A DNA stretch of 64,000 bases, taken from the NCBI RefSeq assembly GCF_009792315.1, contig NZ_CP045542.1:992001-1056000 (forward strand), in the 5' to 3' direction. A model generated the notes under the pieces. It was not told the DNA's origin and did not search any database. It saw only the letters and a program-made list of their open reading frames with translations. The position numbers and the translations under genes were made by a program. How positions within the stretch are numbered: the stretch's first letter is position 1; the number at the start of each line of letters is the position of its first letter. The DNA is from Mycoplasma sp. NEAQ87857 (GTDB taxonomy: Bacteria > Bacillota_I > Bacilli_A > Mycoplasmatales > Metamycoplasmataceae). Shown in pieces: positions 35,974-45,869 of the stretch.

Positions 35974-37665
35974 CTAGTTGGTTTTTTTGTTCATTTTTAA
36001 AATTTCTAGGGTAGTTTTAATTAATTTCATTATTTGATAATGAGTTTCACGTTCTTCGTTTCAATTTGATTGTTCTCTTACGAGAATTTTATTTTCGTAT
36101 TCTTTGTTTATTCAAACCTCTTCAATCGCTTTTACGATTGAGTTCTTTGTAATTGGTTTTTCTAGGTTTAATGTTGTATTAACTTTATAAGTTAGGTAAG
36201 TCATCATAACCAACGAAATAAAACATAAAGCTATATGACCTAAAATATGTTTTTCTGATGAAAAATAAATTGGTCTAAGTTGTAAGTTTCCTTTTCAAAA
36301 CCTAAAGTTTTCTTCGATTTTTCATTGTCTTGCATAAGTATCAATAATTTTCTTAGCATCTAAGTCAAATCTATTGGTTTCATACACATAAAATCCATCA
36401 AACTTTTTATCTTTTTGTATTTTTTCATGATCTAGTGTGTAATAAACTTTATTATCACTTATTTTAAAATATTTGTGTTTTTGTGAATTTAAGCTTTTAA
36501 CTGGTACTTTTCCATTCACAGCTGATCGATTAAAGATTTTTTCAAACACTTCTCTATCATGTTTATCTTTTTCGTATCTTTTTTCAGATCAAGTAGCAAT
36601 TAATCTACGATTATGACCATTTGGACGATTTTTTAACCCGTATAAAGAAGGATTTGTAATTTCTTTATAAAATAGTTTTTCATCTAAACTTAAATAATGT
36701 GAACCATCTAAAACTCAATTTTTAACATCACTTTTTGATCCTTTTAATTTATAAGAGATTATAAATTTATAACCTTTTTGCTCTAAAAATCTTATGTTTG
36801 AACTAACGCTCATTCCTCTATCGGCAACGATAGTAACATTCTTGATTTTGTATATTTTTTCAAGTTCAATCATAAAAGGAATAAAAGTTTTGCTATCAGG
36901 GGTATTACCAGGAAAAACTTTATAGTGTAAAGGGATTCCGTTTTTATCAGTGATCATCCCGATAACAAACTGATCTTCTTTAAATTTTCCATCTTTTGAA
37001 TACCCAGGTTGTTTCAATCCTTCTTTGTCAAAAGTTTCAAAATAAATTGTAGTGCTATCAAATCATAAAACTTCAACTTCACGATCTTTGTTTTCAATAA
37101 TTGCATCGTTAATATTTTGTAACATTTGCTCTCTGTTGTCATAAATGTAGTCTAATGAGCGATAAAACGAGTTTTTGCAAGTCGCAAATTTATTAGTTTT
37201 CTTGCTATTTAAATATGTTTGTAGCATTGATTGTGGTTTTGATATTCTTTGAAAAATTTGATATTGAACCAATAAATTTAAATCTTTCTTTCTTGTATCT
37301 TTACATTTTCTAAATAGATCAAAATGATCAAATAAACCAGAAATTACTTCTAAACCAGGATATTCTTCAAAAACCTGTCTTTTTACATTCTCTTGTTGAG
37401 TTTTTTCGTTAATAAGTTTTAAAATATCTTCTCTTTCATAGTGTATTGGAGCGTCTTTCAATATACCTTTTAGGTATTCAACTGGATTTTCTCACTTTTC
37501 TTCATAAACTTTGATATTTCCAATTCCAAACTTTTTAATATAACCTGGTTTTGTTGAATCTTTTAAACATGCTGATAAATATGTTGCATATTGAGTTGTT
37601 TGTTTAGCAATAACTCAAGCTAAACCTTTATTAACTCTTTTTCTTCCTCTTACTTTTTTGGCCAT
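35974..37665 (-). CDS. IS1634-type (IS4 superfamily) DDE transposase (563 aa)
   Basis: Cut-and-paste type DDE transposase of an IS common in mycoplasmas. The frame is intact from MAKKVRGRKRVNKG to MNKKTN when TGA is Trp. Catalytic residues readable by eye are Asp203 in WFDSTTIYFET, Asp282 in VADRGMS, and Glu451 in QWKIEENFRFWK, the insertion-domain-to-Glu layout of the IS1634/IS1549 type with YxRxxKIEExFR. The basic N-terminus probably binds the terminal repeats. The stop TAG overlaps the terminator stem at about 35948-35988. Nothing suggests decay, so the element may still be mobile. Confidence 0.93.
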
Positions 37666-37740
37666 TATACCTCAATTATACACTATTTTTCTATCTCTAT
37701 ACCGAAAAAAATTATTTTTTATTATTATTTATAATAATAA

Positions 37741-37770
37741 AAAATAAGCAGCTTAAAAAGTGCTTATTTT
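37741..37770. terminator. Hairpin inside the right end of the IS
   Basis: AAAATAAGCA and TGCTTATTTT flank GCTTAAAAAG. It lies upstream of the transposase and 7 bases from the right inverted repeat, and has A and T runs on both sides, so it could block transcription entering the element. Confidence 0.6.
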
Positions 37771-37839
37771 AATACGAAAGTGGGAAACGCAGGAGAATAT
37801 CAAGAATCAAAAGCTAATAAAGAGCGAAATTAATATAAC

Positions 37840-37869
37840 AAAAAGCAACTAACTATGTTAGTTGCTTTT
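37840..37869 (-). terminator. Terminator of the rimP-nusA-infB-apt operon
   Basis: AAAAGCAACTAAC and GTTAGTTGCTTTT around TAT, ten bases past the apt stop. Confidence 0.88.
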
Positions 37870-37878
37870 ATAATAATT

Positions 37879-38385
37879 TTATACTTCGATTAAAGAAACT
37901 ACTTTAGTATCACCTAGTAAGTTTCTTCCATTTAGTTCTTTAAGTTCTAAAAGAACAATAACTTTTTCAACAATTACACCTTGAGATTCTAAAAGCTTAA
38001 TAATAGCTTTAGTTGTTCCTCCTGTTGCAAGAACATCATCTACTATTACAGCTTTTTGACCTGGTTTAACAAATCCTTCTTGAATTTCTAAAACATTACT
38101 TCCATATTCTAAATCATATGACATTGAAATAACTTTACCAGGTAATTTATTTGGTTTTCTAACCATAATAAATGGTTTTTTTAAAACAGCTGCTGCTGGT
38201 GTTCCAAATAAAAATCCTCTGGCATCTGGCCCAACAATAATATCAGCATCTCCACAATGTTTAGCTATTTCATTGATAGTATAATGTAAAGCTTCTCCAT
38301 TAGCCAATAATGGTGAAATATCTTTAAATAAAATTCCTTTTTTTGGAAAATCAGGAACATCTCTAATTAATTTTTTAATTTCCAT
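37879..38385 (-). CDS. apt: Adenine phosphoribosyltransferase
   Basis: Purine salvage: adenine plus PRPP gives AMP, essential where de novo purine synthesis is absent. The 168-aa chain is full length. It begins with the family pattern IRDVPDFPKKGILFKDI, has GPDARGFLFG in the middle, and the PRPP-binding loop AVIVDDVLATGGTT (residues about 113-126). It starts eight bases after the infB stop and shares its transcript with the translation operon, and is followed by a strong terminator. No oddities. Confidence 0.97.
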   Translation of the reverse strand: MEIKKLIRDVPDFPKKGILFKDISPLLANGEALHYTINEIAKHCGDADIIVGPDARGFLFGTPAAAVLKKPFIMVRKPNKLPGKVISMSYDLEYGSNVLEIQEGFVKPGQKAVIVDDVLATGGTTKAIIKLLESQGVIVEKVIVLLELKELNGRNLLGDTKVVSLIEV

Positions 38386-38393
38386 TGTTATCC

Positions 38394-40190
38394 TTAATTA
38401 ATTCTTACATCTTCAAAAAATTCAAGTACATCATCTTCTTCAATATTATTAAAGTTTTTAATATGAGTACCAAAATCTTTACCTTTGACAACTTCTTTAG
38501 CGTCATTTAATTCTCTTTTTAGTGAATCAATTCTACCTTCGTGTACTAATTTACCTTTACGGTAAACTTTAACTTTAGATTTTTCTCTAACAACTCCGCT
38601 ATCCATTAAACAACCAGCAATTTTACCAACTTTTGAGTAGTAAAATACTTTAACAATGTGAGCTTCTCCAATTTTTTGTTCTTCATAAATTGGTGCTTTT
38701 TCACCTTCAAGTAATAATTGACAATCATCAATAATTTTATAAATAACACTGTGAGAAACAATATCAATTCCTTGATTGGTTGCATTTTGTTTAATTGCAG
38801 GAAGTACTTTGATATTAAAAGTAAAAATTGTAGCATTTGATGCTTGAGCAAGTAATAAATCTGAATCACTTACATTTCCTGCTGATGCACTAATGACTTT
38901 AATCATTGCATCATCATTTTCTAAACCATCAATTTGGTGCTTAATAGCTTCAGCAGTACCTGCTACGTCACTTTTAATAATAATGTTAATTACTTTTTTA
39001 CCATCAGTATTAGTTGTGGTATTTTGAGTAATTGAATTCAATTTATCTTGATTGTATTTTTCTTGAGCTAATTTCTTAGCAAATTTTTCATCATTAAAAC
39101 CAACAAACTTATCACCAGCATTAGGTGCATAATTTAAACCTGAAATAATAGCAGGAGATCCTGGAGTTACTTTGTCAATAATATTCCCTTGAGGGTCTTT
39201 TAACATTCTAATTCTTCCACATTTGCTTCCAGCAACTAAGAAATCACCTTTATATAAGGTACCATTTTCCACAATAATAGTAGAAACAGCTCCTACACCT
39301 TTATCAACTCTAGATTCAATAACTGTTCCAATTGGATAACGTTTAGGGTTAGCTTTTAACTCTAAAACATCTGCAAGTATCATAATAGCATCAAATAAAT
39401 CTTTTAATCCTTGACCTTTTAATGCAGAACCATAAACAATTTGAGTATCTCCACCATATTCTTCAATAATCACATTACATTCTGCAAGCTCACCTTTAAT
39501 ACGATCTAGGTCTTTATTTGGTTTATCCATTTTGTTAACAAAAACAATAATAGGAACTCCTGCAGCTTGAGAGTGTTGAATTGCTTCTTTGGTTTGAGGC
39601 ATAACTCCATCATCTGCAGCAACTACTAAAATAACAATATCAGTTACTTTAGCACCTCTTGCACGCATTTTAGTGAAAGCTTCATGACCTGGAGTATCTA
39701 AGAATGTAATCTTATTCTTTTTGTGTTCAATTTGATAAGCTCCAGTATGTTGAGTGATACCACTACTTTCAGTAGCTACAATATTTGAATTTCTAATTTT
39801 ATCAATTAAAGTAGTTTTTCCATGGTCAACATGACCCATAATTGCAATAACAGGTGTCTTTTTAACTAAGTCTTCTTCTTTATCTTCGAAATTAACTTCA
39901 TCTAAAAAGTTAGTTGCATCAATATTGGTTTCTTTTTGAAAATCAAAACCATTTTCTAAACATAATTCTGCGATTTCTTCTTCTTCTAAAATGTGGTTTA
40001 AATTGTACATTTTTCCTGCTAGGAAAAATTTCTTAATAATATCATTTGCATTTAATTTAGTTTTTGATGCAAAATCACTAATTGACATTTTTCCAGTAAA
40101 AATGAAAATCCCATCTTTAAGTTCTGTTTTAGTGGTTTGAAGTTGTTGTTTAATTTCATCCACGTTACTAATTCTATTTTTCTTGCTCAT
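38394..40190 (-). CDS. infB: Translation initiation factor IF-2
   Basis: GTPase that brings fMet-tRNA to the 30S subunit and promotes subunit joining. At 598 aa it is short because, as in other mycoplasmas, the long N-terminal region is nearly absent: only the small IF2-N domain (residues about 25-85) precedes the G domain. G motifs: GHVDHGKT (residues 119-126), DTPGHEAF, and NKMD. The later domains, including the C-terminal fMet-tRNA-binding barrel (EAHIVKVFYYSKVGKIAGC), are complete. The ATG lies inside the end of ylxR with GGAGG six bases before it, so translation is coupled. Confidence 0.97.
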   Translation of the reverse strand: MSKKNRISNVDEIKQQLQTTKTELKDGIFIFTGKMSISDFASKTKLNANDIIKKFFLAGKMYNLNHILEEEEIAELCLENGFDFQKETNIDATNFLDEVNFEDKEEDLVKKTPVIAIMGHVDHGKTTLIDKIRNSNIVATESSGITQHTGAYQIEHKKNKITFLDTPGHEAFTKMRARGAKVTDIVILVVAADDGVMPQTKEAIQHSQAAGVPIIVFVNKMDKPNKDLDRIKGELAECNVIIEEYGGDTQIVYGSALKGQGLKDLFDAIMILADVLELKANPKRYPIGTVIESRVDKGVGAVSTIIVENGTLYKGDFLVAGSKCGRIRMLKDPQGNIIDKVTPGSPAIISGLNYAPNAGDKFVGFNDEKFAKKLAQEKYNQDKLNSITQNTTTNTDGKKVINIIIKSDVAGTAEAIKHQIDGLENDDAMIKVISASAGNVSDSDLLLAQASNATIFTFNIKVLPAIKQNATNQGIDIVSHSVIYKIIDDCQLLLEGEKAPIYEEQKIGEAHIVKVFYYSKVGKIAGCLMDSGVVREKSKVKVYRKGKLVHEGRIDSLKRELNDAKEVVKGKDFGTHIKNFNNIEEDDVLEFFEDVRIN

Positions 40191-40455
40191 TAAGCACCTC
40201 CATAAGTTGTTGTTCTATTGTTTCATAAGTTTCCTTTGTAAAGTTGGTTCTAAATACACGATTTAAAGCTTTGGTCTTTTTTAATTTAGCTCAATTAGTT
40301 GCATTAGGAATAAAATAAGCTCCTCTATTAGGTAAATTTTTATTTAAATCCAATGTTACTTCTTGAGTTTTTTTATTATAGTTAAATCTAACTAATAAAC
40401 TAATATCAACTATTTGATTAGTTACTATACATTTTCTTGTATAAGTTTTATTCAT
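40174..40455 (-). CDS. rnpM: YlxR/RnpM family RNA-binding protein
   Basis: Small protein of the nusA-infB operon, in Bacillus reported to bind RNA and affect RNase P (RnpM, formerly YlxR). It has 93 aa. The family start RKCIVTNQIVDISLLVRF and the motif NRGAYFIP are clear; one Trp is TGA-coded. I take the ATG at 40455 (MNKTYTRKC), which overlaps the nusA stop by eight bases; an ATG at 40467 is also possible. Its 3' end overlaps infB by 17 bases. Confidence 0.93.
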
Positions 40456-42121
40456 CTTCTCACTCATCATCAAAATCATTTAAATCTAGATTTGAACTAA
40501 GTCCATAATTAGCTAAATCATTATCCATTTTGAAGTCATTAAGTTCGATTTTTGATTTTTTGTAAGCTTGTACAGCTTTTTTAGGTTTTGCTTTAACTTC
40601 GTTTTCTTCTTTAGTTTCTACTTCGTCTTCAGCAATAAACTCTTCATCAAATATTTTATCAATTTCATCAACAAAATCGTATTCATCTTCATTTTCTTCA
40701 AGTTGAATATTTAAATTTTCTTCACTGAATAAATTATCTAAATCACTTGAATTAATAGTTTTATCTTTTGCTTTCTTTCTTGAATTACGTTTAGTTGCAG
40801 TTTGCTCTGATAATTCCAATTCCTCTTTTTCGCTATTAGCAATAAAATTAGCAACATCATTACTAAATTCACTTAAATCAATTTCTAGACCTTTAAAGTA
40901 TTTATTAACTTTAGAATGTCTATGATTTGCTTTAGCAGTATGGAACATTGGTTTTTCATATAAATAACGTTCTTTGAATTCAAAATCTTTTTCTGTAGCT
41001 TCTTCAGTAGTTAAAATTTCTAATTTTACTGCAAGTAATTTTGAAGCTAATTCAATATTAATTCCTTGTTTACCAATTGCAACCATAATGTCATTTGGTT
41101 TTACAATAGCAATATATTTACGTCCTTGAGTAACTACATCAAGTACTTTTGCTGGAGATAAAGCATTTTTCACATATTCAAGCATATCTTCACTATAACG
41201 AATGATGTCTACTTTTTCTCCTTTTAATTTATCACTAATGGCTAAAATTCTTTTAGCTCCTTCACCAAAGATTGATCCAACTACATCATAATCAAATTCT
41301 TTTTTAGGATTACTTTGAATAGCAATTTTAGCTCTTACTCCTGGTATTCTTTGGATTTTAACAATTTCAATATCACCATTAGCAATTTCTGGGATTTCAT
41401 TGTGCATTACATCAAAAATCTCTTGTGGAGAATCAGTAGATACTTCACAAATGCTTAATTTACTATCAGGATTAATACTCTCAAGATAAACATCAATAAT
41501 TCCACCAAGTTTAATATCTAATTTTTTATTTACTTTATTTGAAGGTAAATAAGCAGTAACACCATCTTCAAATTGTAAGTTGTATGAACCTTTAGAGTTT
41601 TTATTTAAAACTTGGGCACGAATTTTTTGACCAATACGATTTGAGTATTTTTCAATAATTCTTTGTTTTTGAGCTAATTTTAAAGATTGAATAAATCCGT
41701 TTTTAATAGCAATTTTGGTTTTACCAGGTAAAACATCAAAATCAATTGGTTTTGAAATATAAACAATTCCATCTTCTTCATAAGTATCAGCTTTAAGCAT
41801 TCTTGCATCATCTTCAGTGATGTATGAAATTCTTTGAATGTCAACTTCTTGCTCTTCTCCATCATGAAATTCAAAATCATTATCAACAATTTCACAACGT
41901 GAGTTTAAAATTAAAACACTTTGTTGGTCAATGTCTGAAATAATTTTAATTTCAGCATCAGGATCAATATCACGATTAATTGCTTTAGCTAATTCTTCTT
42001 CAAAAATTGCTAATACTTCTTCATATGGTAAATCATATTCTTTAGCATAACCAGTGATAATTTGAAATCACATTTTTTGTTCATTGATTAATGTTTTATT
42101 ATTTTTTGTAACTTTACTCAT
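40448..42121 (-). CDS. nusA: Transcription termination/antitermination factor NusA
   Basis: RNA polymerase-associated factor for pausing, termination and antitermination. The 557-aa protein has the N-terminal RNAP-binding domain (residues 1-130), an S1 domain (about 135-200, IGQKIRAQVLNKNSKGSYNL) and two KH domains (IVKIQRIPGVRAKIAI; AIVKPNDIMVAIGKQGINIELASKLL). Beyond residue 350 there is an unusual acidic tail of about 200 residues rich in Glu/Asp, not part of the core family and common in mycoplasma NusA. AGGAG lies four bases before the ATG. TGA codes Trp near residue 17 and close to the end (DEWEDE). Confidence 0.96.
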
Positions 42122-42129
42122 TTTGCTCC

Positions 42130-42552
42130 TTAAAATTTAATATATTTTTCAACATCTTTGATGTTGTCTTTGGCAATTTTTATTTTTCTAAATTGACCTT
42201 TTTTGTTTCATTTAACTAAAATTTCATCACCTAAATCTTCTAATAATTCAACAACAAAGTGATTTAATCCTTCAAATGATTTAACTGTATTGATTTTAAC
42301 CATTTGATTTATATATAAATTAATATCATCTAAATTAATCTCTAATGGTAATCCTGCGGATTGAATTGATAAAGACATTTTTTCTTCATCATATCAATCT
42401 TGCTCTATTATTCAACTAAAAATTTTTCTTGTATATTGTTCTACATCATTTAAATTAGTAGTATTAAGTGTGATTTCTAATAAATCAGACTTTAAACTTG
42501 CTTCTAAAATTATTGAGCCAAATTGATTAGTAATTGCTTTTTTGTAGTCCAT
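42130..42552 (-). CDS. rimP: Ribosome maturation factor RimP
   Basis: Helps assemble the 30S subunit. 140 aa, first gene of the rimP-nusA operon as in most bacteria. The family core is present though weak: LSIQSAGLPLEI matches the conserved SxPGLxRPL segment and the C-terminus is an Sm-like strand set (FVVELLEDLGDEILVKW). Three Trp are coded by TGA. The ATG at 42552 has AGGAG upstream, and nusA starts eight bases after its stop. Divergence is strong, so identity rests partly on position. Confidence 0.88.
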
Positions 42553-42559
42553 TTTTGCT

Positions 42560-42620
42560 CCTAAAAAATATTAAAGAGTTGCATATAGCAACTCGATGTA
42601 CATGAATTATTTTTATTATA
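42560..42620 (-). promoter_or_regulatory. Promoter and leader hairpin of the rimP-nusA operon
   Basis: The minus strand has an extended -10, TGATATAAT (hexamer at 42615-42620). Between the probable start (about 42608) and rimP lies GAGTTGC-TATAT-GCAACTC (42576-42594), followed by TTTAATATTTTTT, so it is terminator-like. A leader attenuator in front of nusA would fit autogenous control, but that is inference. Confidence 0.6.
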
Positions 42621-42741
42621 TCATTTTATAAATAAAGCCTTTAGACTTTTTATTTTAGTTATGAAATTTTGCTTGATATTTACATATTAATTAAATATAA
42701 ATAAGCATCATTGCAGTTTAATTAATATTAAATTAATCATT

Positions 42742-42747
42742 TATAAT
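42742..42747 (+). promoter_or_regulatory. -10 box of parC
   Basis: TATAAT 27 bases before the parC ATG, in the divergent region between parC and rimP. No clear -35 is seen. Confidence 0.5.
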
Positions 42748-42774
42748 ATATATAAATTATAGAAAGTGATCAAG

Positions 42775-45351
42775 ATGGATAAAAATAAAGTAATAGATAA
42801 AATAATAAATGAATCATTAGACAAAATTATGTCTGATAGATTTGGTAGATATTCAAAATACGTCATCCAACAACGTGCATTACCAGATGTTAGAGATGGT
42901 TTAAAACCGGTACAAAGACGGATTTTATATTCAATGTTTTCTTTAGGATTGGATAATGATAAACCATATAAAAAATCAGCTAGAATTGTTGGTGATGTTA
43001 TAGGTAAATATCACCCTCATGGAGATTCTTCAGTTTATGAGGCGATGGTTAATATGAGTCAATGGTGAAAAATGAATATTCCACTATTAGATATGCATGG
43101 AAATATTGGTTCTATTGATGATGATCCTGCAGCTGCTATGCGTTATACTGAAGTTAAAATGGCTAAAATAGCTAATTTAATTTTAGGAGATATTAAAAAG
43201 AATACTGTGCAGTTTATTCCTAACTTTGATGATTCAGAAATTGAACCATTAGTATTACCTTCAATTTTTCCTAATATTTTAGTTAATGGTGCTAAAGGGA
43301 TTGCTATAGGAATGGCAACAGAAATGCCACCACATAATTTAGGTGAAATTTTAGATGCAAGTATTGCAAAAATTAAAGATCCATTTATATCAAGTGATAA
43401 ATTATTAAAAATTGTTAAAGGTCCAGATTTTCCTACTGGAGGAGTAATTAAAGGAACTAGCGGAATTAAAGAAGCTTTATTAACTGGTAAAAATGATAAA
43501 GATAAAATTAAACTTTTTGCTAAATATCAAATTTATCAAAAAGATAAGCATCAATATATTGAAATCACTGAATTACCTTATGGTGTTGTTAAATCAAAAT
43601 TAGTTTATGACATTGATGTTTTAATTAATAACAAAGCAATTGATGGAATTATTGAAGTTAAAGATCAATCTGATCGTGATGGAATTAATATTTTAATTAC
43701 GCTTGAAGCTCAAGCTAATGTTGATAGTATCTTAAGTTATTTATGTCAAAAAACTTCATTACAAGTTAATTACTCATATAACAATGTGGTAATTAAAAAT
43801 AATTCTCCTGTTAGTTTAAATTTAAATGGTTTAATTGAATCTTATATTGAACATATTAAAGATATTAAACAAAAAACTTTAACCTATGATTTAAATAAGT
43901 TTCAATTACGCTTAGAAATTGTTTTAGGTTTTATTAAAGTGGCTGAAATTACTGATCAAATTATTGAAGTTATTCGAAAAAGTGAAGATTCAAAAGCTGG
44001 AGTTATTAATAATCTTCAAAGTCATTTTAATTTTAGTTTAAATCAAGCTAAAGCTATAGCTGAATTAAAACTTTATCGTTTAAGTAAAACTGATGCTAAA
44101 TTATATTTAGATGAAAAATTAGAACTTGAACAAGAAATTAAACGTATTTCAAAATTATTGAATGATGAAAATGCTTTTAATCAATATTTAATTGAGCAAC
44201 TTGAACAAATTAAAACTAATTTTGCTACTCCAAGAAAAACTAAAATCGAATCAGATGAGTTTGATTTTAGTTTCCAAGAATCGGATTTAGTTAAGGAAGA
44301 AGAAGTAAATATTGGTATTTCTCGTCATGGGTATATCAAACGTATTTCTCAAAGAATTGCTGATAGCAATGATTTTAATAATTATGTATTAAAAGAAGAA
44401 GATTACTTAATCCATTATGATAAAGCTAACACTTTAAACAATTTCTTAATTTTTACTAATTTAGGTAATTATGCAATTATTCCAATTTATAAAATCAATG
44501 AATCTAAATGAAAAGATTTAGGTATGCATTTAACTGATTTTGTTGATATTAAACCTAATGAAGAAATTGTCTCAATTATGGAAATTAAAAATTGAGAAGC
44601 TTGTTTATATGTGGTATTAGGTACTAAAGATGGAATGTTTAAAAAAACTTTATTAAAAGACTTTTTAGTTTCTAGGTTAAATAAAACTTATACAGCAATT
44701 AATTTAGCTAAAAATGATATTGTAGTTAATGCTTGTTTAAGTAATGGAATGAAAGATATAGTTATATTGACCAACAATGGTTTTTCATCTAAATACTCAG
44801 AAAACGATTTAGGTCTTTATGGACCTAAAGCTAAAGGTAATAAAGGGGTATATCTTTCATTAAAAGATACAGTTGCAAGTTTTGTGCTTGCAAGTAATGA
44901 TGATGTAATTACTTTTATTACTGATAATGGATATCTTAAAAAAATTAGAGCTAAAAAAATTCCTTATATTCCTAAAAACATTAAAGGTAAACCAATTTTT
45001 AAAGATGAAAAAATGCTTGAGTTTAATATCTCAGATATGTATGCAACTTACAAAAATGATATGTTAATTATTAAAGATACTTTAGGATCTACTTTCTTAC
45101 AACCTATAGAAACTTATAGTTTCTCTAAAGCTAATCCAAATTTAATTGAAATAACTGTGGATAATCTTTATAAAGTTCGTATTAAAAAACATTATAAAGA
45201 TACTTTAATGAATCAAATAAATTCATATGTTCAAGAAACAATTGAAGAAAAAAATACTTTGATTAACAACAAAAAAGAATTAGAAAATATTGAAGATAAT
45301 TTAAATGATTTACTCTCAAAAATTGAAGGTAAATTAAATAAAATCAAATAG
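42775..45351 (+). CDS. parC: DNA topoisomerase IV subunit A
   Basis: Catalytic subunit that cuts and rejoins DNA to separate sister chromosomes; the partner ParE is not in the window. The protein has 858 aa. The start is typical ([30 protein letters not shown]), with the helix-turn-helix [10 protein letters not shown] and the active-site Tyr124 in AAAMRYTE. The C-terminal beta-pinwheel lacks the QRRGGKG box of GyrA, having [10 protein letters not shown] instead, which favours ParC over GyrA. The ATG at 42775 follows AGAAAG by eight bases; a GTG nine bases earlier is the alternative. TGA Trp codons occur at about residue 99 and later. Usually parE precedes parC directly, but here rimP is divergent upstream. 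Confidence 0.93.
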
Positions 45352-45664
45352 ATTATTTAATTAATATTATTAAAAGAGAAAATTACAAATAATCCAACTA
45401 AAAGCAAAATAAAATATTCTATGTTACTTATATAATGTGCATAATGAAATTAATTTAAAATAAATACCACAATTTATAACAATAAAGCTAATTTAAAACT
45501 AATAATCAAAATTCTTAATAGTTAATTTATACTTCTAGCACTAGAATACTAGCTAATATAAAATTTTTATATTTTGTTTTTTAATGTAAAATATTGTTAT
45601 TAATTAACAAATAAGTTAATTATCAATTTTAAATACTTAATAATAAAAAATAGTAAAGGAAAAC
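45352..45664. other. Intergenic region after parC with a leader inverted repeat
   Basis: No gene is seen in these 313 bases. Before the 36-aa gene there is a -10-like TAAAAT at about 45587 and, after it, TAATTAAC (45601-45608) and GTTAATTA (45615-45622), an eight-base inverted repeat in the expected leader. No clear terminator for parC is visible. Confidence 0.4.
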
Positions 45665-45775
45665 ATGCGTAAAGTAGTTAGATTAAAAAATAAATTACGT
45701 GCAGAAAAACGTGCTAAAAAACTTGCTAAAGAATGTGCAAGAGATAAAAGAAGAGCTGAAAATGCTAATGCATAA
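45665..45775 (+). CDS. Very small basic protein (36 aa)
   Basis: MRKVVRLKNKLRAEKRAKK is followed by a similar charged helix ending NANA. Fifteen of 36 residues are Lys or Arg, and there is a single Cys at 24. It has its own ribosome binding site (AAAGGA four bases before the ATG), its own promoter region and a strong terminator immediately after the stop, all signs of a real gene. The composition suggests a nucleic-acid- or ribosome-associated peptide, but it does not match the small ribosomal proteins S21, L34 or L36 that I can recall. Confidence 0.75.
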   Translation: MRKVVRLKNKLRAEKRAKKLAKECARDKRRAENANA

Positions 45776-45804
45776 AATATGTTGATTTCAACATATTTTT
45801 TTTA
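45774..45804 (+). terminator. Terminator of the 36-aa gene
   Basis: AAATATGTTG and CAACATATTT around ATTT, followed by further T, directly after the stop codon. Confidence 0.88.
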
Positions 45805-45869
45805 CTTAACTTATGATTTGCTAAAATAATTAAAAGGTATTAAATTCAATAAAATAAAAAGGAATTAAA

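Larger units (their letters stand above)
35919..37793 (-). mobile_element. IS1634-like insertion sequence, complete
   Basis: A 1875-bp element bounded by perfect 17-bp inverted repeats CCTGCGTTTCCCACTTT (35919-35935 and 37777-37793). It encodes one intact transposase on the minus strand. A transposase terminator lies just inside the left end (about 35948-35988) and a hairpin lies inside the right end, so the element is insulated from its surroundings. It sits between the terminator of the giant gene and that of apt, a harmless site. No short direct repeat flanks it; members of this family are known to make long and variable target duplications. Confidence 0.9.

Noticed and set aside
42775-45351. 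Calling this gene gyrA
   Set aside because: The C-terminal domain lacks the QRRGGKG-type GyrA box, having [10 protein letters not shown] instead. ParC is more likely even though parE is not adjacent.
45665-45775. Calling the 36-aa protein ribosomal protein S21 or L34
   Set aside because: It is basic and short but lacks the recognisable motifs of either family, so I left it unnamed.
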